NCBI RefSeq assembly: GCF_022414575.1
Contig: NZ_JADWYQ010000006.1
Coordinates: 62,001 to 126,000 of the forward strand
DNA from: Streptomyces sp. MUM 178J
GTDB taxonomy: Bacteria > Actinomycetota > Actinomycetes > Streptomycetales > Streptomycetaceae
DNA length: 64,000 bases
Direction: 5' to 3'
Shown: positions 41,819 to 52,359 of the stretch, one piece after another
Numbering within the stretch: the first letter of the stretch is position 1
Layout of the letters: every line of letters begins with the position of its first letter
Translations under genes and position numbers: made by a program
The notes under the pieces: model-generated
What the model was told of the DNA's origin: nothing
Databases searched by the model: none
What the model saw: the letters and a program-made list of their open reading frames with translations, nothing else

Positions 41819-43900
41819 GTGAGCGGATTCTCCGAAGGACCAGGGCCGGCGGGAGTCGCAGCGCCCGTCGGCACGCTGATTTCAGTGACAGAGAGTGGCG
41901 AGGAGCGGCGGACACGGGCCGCCGGCTGTCTGGCGGTGGACTGCCGCGCCGCCCAGCATCCGGCCATGGACGGCCGGGTCATGGACGGCCGGGTCATCGA
42001 CCACCTGGCCCCGGACGGCCGCGACACGGACGACCGGCACGCAGACGGCGGCGGCCCGGAGTGCCGGCACGCAGACGGCGGCGGCCCTGAGAGCCGGGCC
42101 GCGGGCCGCCGCGCCACCCGCTCTGCGGCGTCCGACTACCGGGCCGCCTTCAACGCCGCCCATATGGCGATGGCCGTCGTCGACCACGAGGGCCTGGTGG
42201 TCTCGGCCAACGACGCGCTCGCTCTGCTGCTCGACGCCGAGCCGTCCGGCCTCGATGGCCGCTGCGCGGCCGAACTGGTCGACGTCGCCTCGGACGGGCG
42301 CACTTGGCACGCCTACCGCGAGGTCCTGCGCGGCCGCCGCTCCCGGTTCCGCTGCACCCGCCGCCTCAAGTACCCCGACGGCCGCCCCCTGTGGGCCGAG
42401 ATCACCGTGACCCCCATGGCCGGCGACGGCCGTACGGTCCTGCTGTCCGTCGCCGACATCAGCGACCGACGCGAGCTGCGCGCGCGGCTGCGCCACCTCC
42501 AGATGCACGACCAGGTGACCAGGCTGCCCAACCGCACCCTGTTCTTCGAGCGGCTCACCGCGGCGCTGGAGTCATCGGCGTACGACGAGGGTTCCACGGG
42601 CCGGATCGGGCTGTGCTACCTGGATCTCGACGGCTTCAAGGCGGTGAACGACACCCTCGGCCACCGGGTCGGCGACCGACTGCTCGCCGCGGTCGCCGCG
42701 CGGCTGTCGGAGTGCGTGGCGAGGGCGGCGGGCGGCCAGGGCCGCGGGGGCGAGGGAGCGGCCCCCCGGGGCGACGGGCGCGGCAGGGGCGGCGCAGGCG
42801 GCGGACATCTCGCGGCCCGGCTCGGGGGCGACGAGTTCGCGATCCTCGTCGAGGACTCGACGGGGACGGAACAACTCGCCGACCTCGCCAGGACCGTGCT
42901 CACCGCACTGCAGCAGCCGTTCGACCTCGCCGGCCAGCGGCTGTCGCTCTCCGCCTCGATCGGAGTCGTGGAGCGCCCGGTGGCGGGCACGTCCGCCACC
43001 GGGCTGATGCAGGCCGCGGACACCACCCTGTACTGGGCCAAGGCGGACGGAAAGGCCCGCTGGACCTTCTTCGACCCCGAGCGGAACGCGCACCGGATGA
43101 CCCGTCAGGCGCTGGCCTCGACGCTGCGTCCAGCGGTGGAGCGGGGCGAGTTCCAGCTGGAGTACCAGCCGTTGGTGGGCCTCGCGGACGGGGTCGCGCA
43201 CGGGGTGGAGGCGCTGGTCCGCTGGCGGCACCCGCAGTTCGGCACGCTGACGCCGAATCGGTTCATCGGAATCGCCGAAGAGGACGGGTCGATCGTCCAG
43301 CTCGGGCAGTGGGTGCTGCGGACCGCCTGCCGGCAGGCCAGGCGGTGGCAGGAGGACCATCCGAAGGCGCCGCCGCTGTTCGTCAGCGTCAATGTCGCGG
43401 TGCGCCAGGTCTGGGACTCCGACCTGGTCGCGGATGTGGCCGGAATCCTGGCGGAGACCGGGCTCGCGCCTCATCTGCTCCAGCTCGAGCTGACCGAGTC
43501 CGCGGTGATGGGCTCGGCGGGCCGTCCCCTCCAGGCGCTCCAGGCGCTCAGCGACATGGGTGTGCGGATCGCCATCGACGACTTCGGAACCGGGTACTCG
43601 AACCTGGCGTATCTGAGCCGGCTGCCGGTGTCCGCGCTGAAGCTCGACGGGTCCTTCGTCCGCGGCTTCCAGGACGAGGCGCACCCGAACCCGGCCGACG
43701 AGACGATCGTCGAGGCGATGGTGGACCTCGCGCACCGGCTGGGGCTGACAGTCACCGCGGAGTGCGTCGAGACGGCGGGGCAGGCGGAGCGGCTGCGGCG
43801 GATCGGCTGCGACACCGGGCAGGGCTGGCTGTACTCCAGAGCCGTCGCCCCGGAGCGCATCGACCACATGATCGGCGCGAGCCCGCTCCCGGTCTGTTGA
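41819..43900 (+). CDS. cdgA: CdgA, PAS-GGDEF-EAL cyclic di-GMP enzyme
   Basis: The product has 693 residues. A disordered N-terminus with MDGR/HADGGGPE repeats (1-100) precedes a PAS domain (about 108-225) and a GGDEF domain (about 235-415, catalytic LGGDEF intact, with a Gly-rich insertion of about 35 residues before it). An EAL domain covers about 435-690, with VEALVRWRHP, VNVAVRQ and IDDFGTGYSNLAYLSRLP. Both halves look catalytically complete. The layout and neighbourhood match CdgA (SCO2817) of S. coelicolor, which affects development and is in the BldD regulon. No RxxD inhibitory site is visible five residues before GGDEF. The GTG at 41819 follows GGGAG. Confidence 0.93.
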   Translation: MSGFSEGPGPAGVAAPVGTLISVTESGEERRTRAAGCLAVDCRAAQHPAMDGRVMDGRVIDHLAPDGRDTDDRHADGGGPECRHADGGGPESRAAGRRATRSAASDYRAAFNAAHMAMAVVDHEGLVVSANDALALLLDAEPSGLDGRCAAELVDVASDGRTWHAYREVLRGRRSRFRCTRRLKYPDGRPLWAEITVTPMAGDGRTVLLSVADISDRRELRARLRHLQMHDQVTRLPNRTLFFERLTAALESSAYDEGSTGRIGLCYLDLDGFKAVNDTLGHRVGDRLLAAVAARLSECVARAAGGQGRGGEGAAPRGDGRGRGGAGGGHLAARLGGDEFAILVEDSTGTEQLADLARTVLTALQQPFDLAGQRLSLSASIGVVERPVAGTSATGLMQAADTTLYWAKADGKARWTFFDPERNAHRMTRQALASTLRPAVERGEFQLEYQPLVGLADGVAHGVEALVRWRHPQFGTLTPNRFIGIAEEDGSIVQLGQWVLRTACRQARRWQEDHPKAPPLFVSVNVAVRQVWDSDLVADVAGILAETGLAPHLLQLELTESAVMGSAGRPLQALQALSDMGVRIAIDDFGTGYSNLAYLSRLPVSALKLDGSFVRGFQDEAHPNPADETIVEAMVDLAHRLGLTVTAECVETAGQAERLRRIGCDTGQGWLYSRAVAPERIDHMIGASPLPVC

Positions 43901-44005
43901 TCCCCCGGCTCCTCTCACTCAGGGGTGTGCCCCTATCCGATATGGATCTATCGTGATGAAAAGGGGGGACATCTGCACGGCTCGGCTGGAGAGGAAGTGA
44001 TCACC

Positions 44006-44398
44006 ATGGCCGGCCGGAACCGAGGAGAGATCGAGTCGGAGATCAAAGAGACCCTGGGGCTCGTTCCCGCCTTCTTCGCCGAGATACCCGACAGCCTGCT
44101 CGAGGCCGAATGGGAGATCTTCAAGACCCTGGAGCTCGGCGAGACGCTCATTCCGAACAAGTACAAGGAACTGATCGGGATCGCCCTGCACTCCGAGACC
44201 AAGTGCCGCTACTGCACGCTGTTCCACGCCGAGGCCGCGAAGCTGTTCGGCGCCACGGACGAGGAGATACAGGAAGCCGTCCACTACGCCAAGAACAGCC
44301 TCGGCTGGAGCGCCTACCTCAACGGCATGCGCGTGGACTACGACGGGTTCGCCCAGGAGCTCGACCAGATCAAGGACTACCTCAGCTCGAAGGCCTGA
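44006..44398 (+). CDS. Carboxymuconolactone decarboxylase/AhpD-like family protein
   Basis: The 130-residue product is all-helical, with ETKCRYCTLFHAEAAKLFGA, the redox-active CxxC followed by His of the AhpD-like fold. A conserved N-terminal LGLVPAFFAEIPDSLLEAEW precedes it. Such proteins act as alkylhydroperoxidase partners or thiol reductants. The ATG at 44006 follows GAGGAA; a GTG at 43997 is an alternative. It is 105 bases downstream of cdgA and may be cotranscribed with it. Confidence 0.9.
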   Translation: MAGRNRGEIESEIKETLGLVPAFFAEIPDSLLEAEWEIFKTLELGETLIPNKYKELIGIALHSETKCRYCTLFHAEAAKLFGATDEEIQEAVHYAKNSLGWSAYLNGMRVDYDGFAQELDQIKDYLSSKA

Positions 44399-44430
44399 TC
44401 CGCGATGGTCCTCGACTGGGCTCGCCCCGG

Positions 44431-44604
44431 GTGCTGAACGTCACGTCGCATGCGTACGAGTTCGCGGCCTTGGTCGCCGCGGCGCGGTATGTGGCCGAGG
44501 CCGCGCCGGAGGACATCCCGCCCGAGGCGCTGCGGCAGCTCCGGGGCATTCTCGACGACTACGACACCCAGATGGCGCGTCTGCGCGACGGCGCGCCCGG
44601 CTGA
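44431..44604 (+). CDS. Small hypothetical protein downstream of the AhpD-like gene
   Basis: The GTG at 44431 opens 57 codons: TSHAYEFAALVAAARYVAEA, then IPPEALRQLRGILDDYDTQM. Length and helical amphipathic composition fit a real small protein, and third positions are strongly G/C. There is only a weak ribosome-binding site. It begins 32 bases after the AhpD-like gene, suggesting cotranscription. The function is unknown. Confidence 0.55.
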   Translation: MLNVTSHAYEFAALVAAARYVAEAAPEDIPPEALRQLRGILDDYDTQMARLRDGAPG

Positions 44605-44673
44605 CGCACACCGCCCCCCGACCGTTCCTCCGGTCGGGAGGCGGCGGCCTGCGGGGGCAGCAGACAGCGGGGG

Positions 44674-46395
<1,722 letters not shown>

Positions 46396-46476
46396 GTGCT
46401 GCCTCCGGGGGTTGCGCGGAACGGTGGTCTCACATGGGAGTTGGAGCAGTGATAGCGATCCGGCCAACCGCGCGTC

Positions 46477-46509
46477 AATGGTCTGAACCAGATCGAGGAC
46501 TAGACCAAT
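46477..46509. promoter_or_regulatory. Two adjacent dre-like (DasR) sites before the chitinase gene
   Basis: aatggtctgaaccaga (46477-46492) and cgaggactagaccaat (46494-46509) match the dre consensus ACTGGTCTAGACCAGT at 12 and 11 of 16 positions. Centres are 17 bases apart. They lie 82-114 bases before the chitinase GTG. Paired sites suggest cooperative or graded DasR control. Confidence 0.65.
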
Positions 46510-46552
46510 CTGGAAGGAAACGCGCTCGTCAGAGACGTGGGAACAGCGAACC

Positions 46553-46584
46553 AAACCGCTCGCCACCGGGGTGACGAGCGGTTT
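46553..46584 (-). terminator. Terminator downstream of the LLM oxidoreductase gene
   Basis: Stem aaaccgctcg (46553-46562) pairs with cgagcggttt (46575-46584) around a 12-base loop. It lies 70 bases after the stop of the leftward oxidoreductase gene and insulates the chitinase promoter. Confidence 0.65.
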
Positions 46585-46653
46585 AAGGATCTATTAAGCG
46601 CAGGGGGCGCGGACGGGCTCCGCTTGGACCAATCTCGCGGGGAAACCCAGGTT

Positions 46654-47790
46654 TTACCTTCCGGGCGCCGCCTCCGGCAGCCCGCCGGCGCCCGGCAGCC
46701 CGTACGCGTCCGCGATCAGCTCATAGCTGCGCACCCGCTCCTCACCTCCGTGGACGTTGGCGGTGATCATCAGCTCATCCGCGCCGGTGCGCTTCTGCAG
46801 ATCGTCCAGGCCCGCCCGGACGGCGTCGGGGGTGCCGTGCACGACGTTCGCCAGCCAGCCGTCGGCGAACTCCCGCTCCGGCGGGGTGAAGGGATACGCC
46901 TCCGCCTCCTCCGGCGTGGGAATGAGCCCCGGCCGCCCGGAGCGCAGCCGGAGCATCGACAGCGCGCCCGTCAGCGCCTGGCGGCGGGCCTGCCGCGCGT
47001 CCTCCGCGGCCAGCGCGGAGACGCCGATCAGCGCATACGGGGCGTCCAGCACAGCCGAGGGCCGGAACGTCTCCCGGTACAGATCGAGCGCCGGGACCGT
47101 GTTCCGCGCCGAGAAGTGGTGGGCGAAGGCGAAGGGCAGTCCCAGCGCGGCGGCCAGCCGGGCGCTGAAACCCGAGGAGCCGAGCAGCCAGACCGGGGGG
47201 CGCGCGGAGGGACCCTGCACGGGGCCGGGGACCGCGTGGACACGGGAGTACGGGTGCCCGTCGGGGAAGCCGTCGTCGAGGAAGCGGGTCAGCTCGGACA
47301 GTTGCTGCGGGAACTCGTCCGCCCCCTCCGCGAGCCGGTCGGTGCGGCGCAGCGCGGCCGCGGTCGCGCCGTCCGTGCCGGGGGCGCGCCCGAGCCCCAG
47401 GTCGATCCGGCCGGGGGCCAGCGCTTCCAGGGTGCCGAACTGCTCGGCGATGACCAGCGGAGCGTGGTTGGGGAGCATCACCCCGCCCGAGCCGAGGCGG
47501 ATGTGGTCGGTGTGGGCGGCGAGGTGGGCGAGGATCACGGCCGGCGAGGAGGAGGCCACGCCCGGCATGGAGTGGTGCTCGGCGACCCAGTGGCGTTGGT
47601 AGCCGCGCCGTTCGGCGAGCCGGGCTATCCGCACACTGGTCGCCAGGGCCGCGGACGCGGTGCTCCCGCTGCCGACCGTCACCAGATCCAGTACGGACAC
47701 AGGGACGGGGGCGGCGCCGTGCGCCGTGCCCCGTACGCCCGTCGGCGCCTCTGCGGCCTCTGCGGCCTCTGCGGCCTCTGCGGCGTCCAC
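46654..47790 (-). CDS. LLM-class flavin-dependent oxidoreductase
   Basis: The 378-residue product has a luciferase-like TIM barrel of the MsnO8-like branch. VSVLDLVTVGSGSTASAALA, YQRHWVAEHHSMPGVASSSP, RLGSGGVMLPNHAPLVIAEQ and RIDLGLGRAPGTDG are the family landmarks. It would use FMN or F420 for a mono-oxygenation. I chose the GTG at 47790 because GGAGG lies 8 bases upstream. This gives an odd N-terminus, VDAAEAAEAAEAAEAP, encoded by 9-bp repeats, before the barrel. The gene follows the two racemase-like genes in the same direction after 121 bases. Confidence 0.9.
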   Translation of the reverse strand: MDAAEAAEAAEAAEAPTGVRGTAHGAAPVPVSVLDLVTVGSGSTASAALATSVRIARLAERRGYQRHWVAEHHSMPGVASSSPAVILAHLAAHTDHIRLGSGGVMLPNHAPLVIAEQFGTLEALAPGRIDLGLGRAPGTDGATAAALRRTDRLAEGADEFPQQLSELTRFLDDGFPDGHPYSRVHAVPGPVQGPSARPPVWLLGSSGFSARLAAALGLPFAFAHHFSARNTVPALDLYRETFRPSAVLDAPYALIGVSALAAEDARQARRQALTGALSMLRLRSGRPGLIPTPEEAEAYPFTPPEREFADGWLANVVHGTPDAVRAGLDDLQKRTGADELMITANVHGGEERVRSYELIADAYGLPGAGGLPEAAPGR

Positions 47791-47911
47791 CGGTGGTGCC
47801 TCCTGCGCTTGTGCTGCGGGTCTGAGCTGACAGATGTCAGAGCAGCAAACAGGAGGCAACCTCCGGTTATTCCCGTACCCCGCCGGCCCCCGGCCGGCCC
47901 CCGCGCTCCGG

Positions 47912-48649
47912 TCAGTCCCCGCGCTCCAGGCGCTCCGGGCGGGCGAACAGCGTGCCCAGGCCGTCCCCCCAGGCCTTCCGGTCGGCCAGCCTCAGGCCCT
48001 CCCACACGGTCACCTGGTTGGCCGTCAGCACCGGTTTGCCCAGGGCCTCCTCCAGCTCGTCCAGATACGCTGCGGTGTGCAGCGCGGTGTCCGGCATCAG
48101 CACCGCCTCGGCGTCCGGATGGTCTCCCGCGCTGGCCAGCCGAAGGACCTGCTCACGTTCCCAGGCGCCGACCTCCTCGGCGGTGACGATGCCGCTCGAG
48201 CGGTTGCCGACCACCTCGGCGCCGGAGGCCTTGAGGAAGTCGGTGAACAGATCCGTCACGTCCTGCGGATAGGTGGCGGCGACGGCCACGCGCCGTACGC
48301 CCAGCTCCCGCACGGCGTGGGCGAAGGCGAAGGACGTGCTGGAGGCCGGCAGGCCCGCCGCCCGGGCGAGCGAGCGGATCTGGTCATGGGCGCCCTCCCA
48401 CCCGTAGACGAAGCTGCCGCTGGTGCACGCCCACACCGCCGACTCGGCGCCCTGCAGACGCAGCTCCTCCACCCGTGCGGCCAGCCGATCGGCCGAACCC
48501 ATCTCCAGCAGCGCGTCGACCCGGTGGGCGTCCTCGCCGATGTCGGTGTGGACGACGGCCAGTCTGATGTCGCTGTCGAGCATCACCTCGATGCGGGGGT
48601 AGTCGTCCTCGGCGGAGTGCCCGGGATAGAGAAGCCCGACGATCGTCAT
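47912..48649 (-). CDS. Asp/Glu racemase or maleate isomerase-type protein (second copy)
   Basis: The 245-residue product has the two-domain racemase fold. AESAVWACTSGSFVYGWEGA carries the first catalytic Cys. The second-half position is AEAVLMPDTALHTAAYLDE, where Cys is replaced (PDT in place of CTN). GKPVLTANQVTVWEGLRLA is the closing motif of maleate cis-trans isomerase and arylmalonate decarboxylase relatives. Loss of one of the two cysteines suggests decarboxylase-like or one-sided chemistry. Its ATG overlaps the stop of the preceding paralogue (ATGA), so the two are coupled and may form a heteromer. Confidence 0.85.
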   Translation of the reverse strand: MTIVGLLYPGHSAEDDYPRIEVMLDSDIRLAVVHTDIGEDAHRVDALLEMGSADRLAARVEELRLQGAESAVWACTSGSFVYGWEGAHDQIRSLARAAGLPASSTSFAFAHAVRELGVRRVAVAATYPQDVTDLFTDFLKASGAEVVGNRSSGIVTAEEVGAWEREQVLRLASAGDHPDAEAVLMPDTALHTAAYLDELEEALGKPVLTANQVTVWEGLRLADRKAWGDGLGTLFARPERLERGD

Positions 48650-49692
48650 GCCCAGCCTTCCTGTTCATCGGTCGGAGTCGGCGGAAACGGCGGCAGCTGC
48701 GAGGGGTCGGCCTGCGGGTCGGCGGGGCCGGCCGCGGCCGCCGTCGAGGCGGCCGGGGCGATGGGCGGCCCCGGCGGCACGGGAGGCACGGGAGGCAGGG
48801 GAGGCAGGGTCGGCGCCTCGGGGCTCCCCAGTTCGTCCAGGCCGACCTCGAAGCGGGCCTCCAGCCCCTCGTCCAGCCGCGCCTCCAGACGGCCCTCCAG
48901 CCCCTCCTCCAGCCGCGCCTCCAGGGGGCTCTGCGGCGGCCGGGGCTCCGGCTGGATCAGCAGCTGCTGGTACGGGCCGACGGCGTGCACCCCCACCCGG
49001 CGCAGCGCGGCCCACATCGTCACCTGGTTGGCGGAGAGCACCGGCATGCGAAGCTCGGCCTCCAGCTGCGGGATGGCGTCGTACGTCGGCAGATTCGTAC
49101 AGCTGATGAAGAGCGCGTCGGCCGCGCCCACCACCGCCTGTCGCGCCATGTCCACCACCGAGCGGTACGGAACCTTCCAGATGTGCCGGGTCAGCCCGAG
49201 AAAGGCGCGGCCCGTGACCGTTACCCCGGCCTCGCCCAGATACTCCTCCAGGGACCGGGTCACCGACTCCGTATAGGGGGTGACCAGGGCTATTCGGCGG
49301 GCGCCCAGCTCGTCGAGGGCTTCGAGCAAGGCGCCGGAGGTGGTCACCGAAGGCACTTCCCCCGCGGAGTTCATCGCCTCACACATCGCGCGCTCCCCCG
49401 CGAGGCCGCCGACGAAGCTGCCCGAGGTACAGGCGTAGGCCACCACTTCCGGCTCCGTTTCGCCGAGCGCCCGGATGGCCTCGCACAAGGTCTCGTGCTC
49501 GCTCACGAGACGGGCCAGGTCGAGGGACACCTCCACGGGCACATAGGGGGTGCGGGTCAGGCGCAGCGAGACGTCGTCGGGGACCCAGCGCCATAGCTCC
49601 CGGTCCAGCGCGAAATCGAACGGGGCGACCACGCCGACGCCGCGCTGCGGCTGTGGTCCGCCGAGAAAGGAGACTTCCAGGGAGACGTCCAT
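48646..49692 (-). CDS. Maleate isomerase/Asp-Glu racemase-type protein (first copy) with Pro-rich tail
   Basis: The 348-residue product has both catalytic cysteines of the family: VVAYACTSGSFVGGLAGERA and ADALFISCTNLPTYDAIPQL, with MPVLSANQVTMWAALRRVGV after them. It resembles maleate cis-trans isomerase, EutA and arylmalonate decarboxylase relatives. A low-complexity tail (about 240-348; LEARLEEGLEGRLEARLDEG, then Pro-rich) is unusual for the family. The ATG at 49692 has GGGG upstream. It is the first gene of a leftward operon, divergent from the D-2-hydroxyacid dehydrogenase. Confidence 0.87.
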   Translation of the reverse strand: MDVSLEVSFLGGPQPQRGVGVVAPFDFALDRELWRWVPDDVSLRLTRTPYVPVEVSLDLARLVSEHETLCEAIRALGETEPEVVAYACTSGSFVGGLAGERAMCEAMNSAGEVPSVTTSGALLEALDELGARRIALVTPYTESVTRSLEEYLGEAGVTVTGRAFLGLTRHIWKVPYRSVVDMARQAVVGAADALFISCTNLPTYDAIPQLEAELRMPVLSANQVTMWAALRRVGVHAVGPYQQLLIQPEPRPPQSPLEARLEEGLEGRLEARLDEGLEARFEVGLDELGSPEAPTLPPLPPVPPVPPGPPIAPAASTAAAAGPADPQADPSQLPPFPPTPTDEQEGWA

Positions 49693-49789
49693 CGCAGGCC
49701 CCCTTTGACGTGTTGTTGACGACGTTAGGTTCGGGTGCAAGCGTGGGTCAATCCGTACATGTACGACGTTACGAAACGGCTTCCGCTTG

Positions 49790-50740
49790 ATGTCCGAACC
49801 CACCCTTCTCGTGCTCGACGCCGACCCCTCTCCACGGCTCGGCCGACTGGCCGGACGGGTCCGCGTTCAGTACGCGGACGAGGAGAGCCTCGCCTCCCAA
49901 CTCCCCCATGCCGAGGTGCTGTTGGTGTGGGATTTCACTTCTGATGCGGTGCGCCGCGCCTGGCCGGGCGAGGGCCCGAGACCACGCTGGGTGCACACCC
50001 CGAGCGCCGGTGTGGACCGGCTGCTCTGCCCCGAGCTGATCGATTCCGATACGGTCGTCACCAATGCGCGGGGGATCTTCGAGGCGCCCATCGCCGAATA
50101 TGTGGCCGCACTGGTGCTGGCCATGGCCAAGGATCTGCCGGGAACGCTGGAGCTCCAGCGCCAGCGGCGCTGGCGGCACCGCGAGGGGCTGCCGGTAGCG
50201 GGCACCCGGGCGGCGGTCGTGGGCGCAGGGCCGATCGGGCGCACGGTGGCCGAGTCCCTGCGGGCGCTCGGAGTCGAGACGGCGGTCGTGGGGCGCACCG
50301 CGCGCCCCGGCGTGCACGCCGGGGAGGATCTGGACCGGCTGCTCACCGGCGCGGACTGGGTGGTGTGCGCGGCGCCGCTCACCGACGCGACGCGCGGGAT
50401 GTTCGACGCGCGCCGGTTCGCGCTGATGCGGCCGTCGACGCGGTTCATCAATGTGGGCCGGGGGCCGCTGGTCGACCAGAACGCCCTGGTCGCGGCGCTC
50501 AAGGAGCGGCGGCTGGCGGGCGCGGCGCTGGACGTCTTCGAGACCGAGCCGCTGCCGCCGGACAGTGAGCTGTGGGATGTGCCGGGGCTGCTTGTCTCAC
50601 CGCATATGAGCGGGGACACGGTGGGCTGGCGGGACCGGCTGGGCGAACAGTTCGTGGAGCTATTCGAGCTGTGGGAGGCGGGAAAGCCGCTGCCGAACGT
50701 GGTGGACAAGAAACGTGGGTACGTCCCCATGCATGACTGA
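49790..50740 (+). CDS. D-isomer specific 2-hydroxyacid dehydrogenase
   Basis: The 316-residue product is an NAD(P)-dependent oxidoreductase that reduces 2-oxo acids or oxidises D-2-hydroxyacids. AVVGAGPIGRTVAESLRALG is the nucleotide-binding motif. The catalytic Arg lies in FINVGRGPLVDQNALVAAL, Glu in ALDVFETEPLPPDSELWDVP, and His in LLVSPHMSGDTVGWRDRLGE. The ATG at 49790 was chosen over TTG 49787. The amidase start codon overlaps its stop region (ATGACTGA), showing coupling. Confidence 0.93.
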   Translation: MSEPTLLVLDADPSPRLGRLAGRVRVQYADEESLASQLPHAEVLLVWDFTSDAVRRAWPGEGPRPRWVHTPSAGVDRLLCPELIDSDTVVTNARGIFEAPIAEYVAALVLAMAKDLPGTLELQRQRRWRHREGLPVAGTRAAVVGAGPIGRTVAESLRALGVETAVVGRTARPGVHAGEDLDRLLTGADWVVCAAPLTDATRGMFDARRFALMRPSTRFINVGRGPLVDQNALVAALKERRLAGAALDVFETEPLPPDSELWDVPGLLVSPHMSGDTVGWRDRLGEQFVELFELWEAGKPLPNVVDKKRGYVPMHD

Positions 50741-52166
50741 TCCGCAGACGCCACAGCCCGCGCAGCCCTCCTCCCTCGCCGATCTCACCGCACGCCGACT
50801 GCTGGCCGGCTACGAGCGGGGCGACTTCTCGCCCGTCGACGCCGTGCGCGCCGTGCTGGAACGCATTGAGACCGTGCAGCCGCTGGTCAATGCCTTCGTC
50901 CGGGTCGACGCCGAGCAGGCGCTCGCCCAGGCGGAGGCGTCGGCGGCGCGCTGGCGCGAGAAGCGGACGCGGGGGCTGCTCGACGGGGTGCCCGTAACCG
51001 TCAAGGACATCCTGCTGCAAGCCGGAGGGCCCACGCTGCGCGGCTCGCTCGCCGTGAGCCGGGAGGGGCCCTGGGGCGAGGACGCGCCGTCGGTGGCGCG
51101 GCTGCGCGAGCACGGCGCGGTTCTCCTCGGCAAGACGACGACGCCGGAGTTCGGCTGGAAGGGCGTCACCGACTCACCGCTGAGCGGGGTGACGTGCAAT
51201 CCGTACGACCCGAGCCGCACCGCCGGCGGCTCCAGCGGCGGCAGCGCGGCGGCGGTGGCGCTGGGCGCGGGGCCGCTGTCGCTGGGCACGGACGGCGGGG
51301 GGTCGGTGCGCATCCCCGCCTCCTTCTGCGGCGTCTTCGGGTTGAAGCCGACGTACGGGCGGGTGCCGCTGTACCCCTCCAGCCCCTTCGGGACGCTCGC
51401 CCATGTGGGGCCCATGGCCCGGGACGCGGCGGACGCGGCCCTGCTGCTCGACGTGATCAGCGGGGCGGACTGGCGCGACTGGTCCCAGCTGGGGCCCGCG
51501 CCGAGCCTGCGCGGCACTCTCGCGGAGGGCGTCAAGGGGCTGCGGATCGGCTACTCGCCCTCCTTCGGCGGCCAGGTCCCGGTGCGTCCTGCCGTGGCTT
51601 CGGCGGTACGGCGGGCGGTGGAGGCCCTGGCGGAACTGGGCGCGTACATCGAGGAGTCCGACCCCGACCTCGCCGAGCCGACGGAGGCCTTCCACACGCT
51701 GTGGTTCAGCGGGGCCGCCCGGCTTGTGCAGCACTTCGGGACCGAGCAGCGGGAGGCCCTGGACCCCGGGCTGCGCGAGATCTGCGAGATCGGCGCGCGG
51801 TACAGCGCGCTGGAGTATCTGGCGGCGGTGGACGAGCGGATGGCGCTCGGCCGGCGGATGGGCCGCTTCCACACCTCGTATGACCTGCTGGTCACCCCGA
51901 CTCTTCCGATCACGGCCTTCGAGGCGGGCGTCGAGGTCCCGGCCCACTCGGGCCACCACCGCTGGACGGGCTGGACGCCCTTCACCTACCCCTTCAACCT
52001 CACCCAGCAGCCCGCGGCGAGTGTGCCGTGCGGCGTGGACGAGGACGGGCTGCCGATCGGGGTGCAGCTGGTGGGGGCGAGGCATGGGGATGGGGTGGTG
52101 ATGCGGGGGGCGCATGCGCTGTATGAGGCGGGTGTGACGGCGATCCCCCGTCCGGGGGAGGTGTAG
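50733..52166 (+). CDS. Amidase (amidase-signature family)
   Basis: The 477-residue product has the Ser-cisSer-Lys triad: Lys in GVPVTVKDIL, cis-Ser in RTAGGSSGGSAAAVALGAGP, nucleophile Ser in LGTDGGGSVRIPASFCGVFG. It hydrolyses a carboxamide to acid and ammonia; the C-terminal TYPFNLTQQPAASVPCG is typical of AtzF/GatA-like members. GatB/C are absent nearby, so it is a catabolic amidase. It overlaps the dehydrogenase end by 8 bases. Together with the racemase, DUF3830 and importer genes it suggests uptake and breakdown of a small amide or dicarboxylic compound. Confidence 0.93.
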   Translation: MTDPQTPQPAQPSSLADLTARRLLAGYERGDFSPVDAVRAVLERIETVQPLVNAFVRVDAEQALAQAEASAARWREKRTRGLLDGVPVTVKDILLQAGGPTLRGSLAVSREGPWGEDAPSVARLREHGAVLLGKTTTPEFGWKGVTDSPLSGVTCNPYDPSRTAGGSSGGSAAAVALGAGPLSLGTDGGGSVRIPASFCGVFGLKPTYGRVPLYPSSPFGTLAHVGPMARDAADAALLLDVISGADWRDWSQLGPAPSLRGTLAEGVKGLRIGYSPSFGGQVPVRPAVASAVRRAVEALAELGAYIEESDPDLAEPTEAFHTLWFSGAARLVQHFGTEQREALDPGLREICEIGARYSALEYLAAVDERMALGRRMGRFHTSYDLLVTPTLPITAFEAGVEVPAHSGHHRWTGWTPFTYPFNLTQQPAASVPCGVDEDGLPIGVQLVGARHGDGVVMRGAHALYEAGVTAIPRPGEV

Positions 52167-52359
52167 GGCCGCCTGCGGCACTTGTCCCCTCCCCGCCCCT
52201 TCCCGAACTGAGGGGCAGGCCCCCAGACCCCCGTACGGCCTCGGCCGTGTCCTCAAACTCCCCCAGACTTCGTCCGGGAGGCGCCCCCAACGGGCTGGAT
52301 CTTCCAGCCTCGCCGGTGTTCGAGGCGCGGGGTCCGGGGGCGGAGCCCCCGAAAACCCG
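52167..52359. terminator. Convergent intergenic region with GC-rich hairpin
   Basis: gggggcgg-agcccccgaaaa at about 52338-52357 and neighbouring inverted GC-rich segments form hairpins between the converging amidase and DUF3830 genes. The motif GGGGCGGAGCCCC is a frequent streptomycete 3' repeat. Confidence 0.5.
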
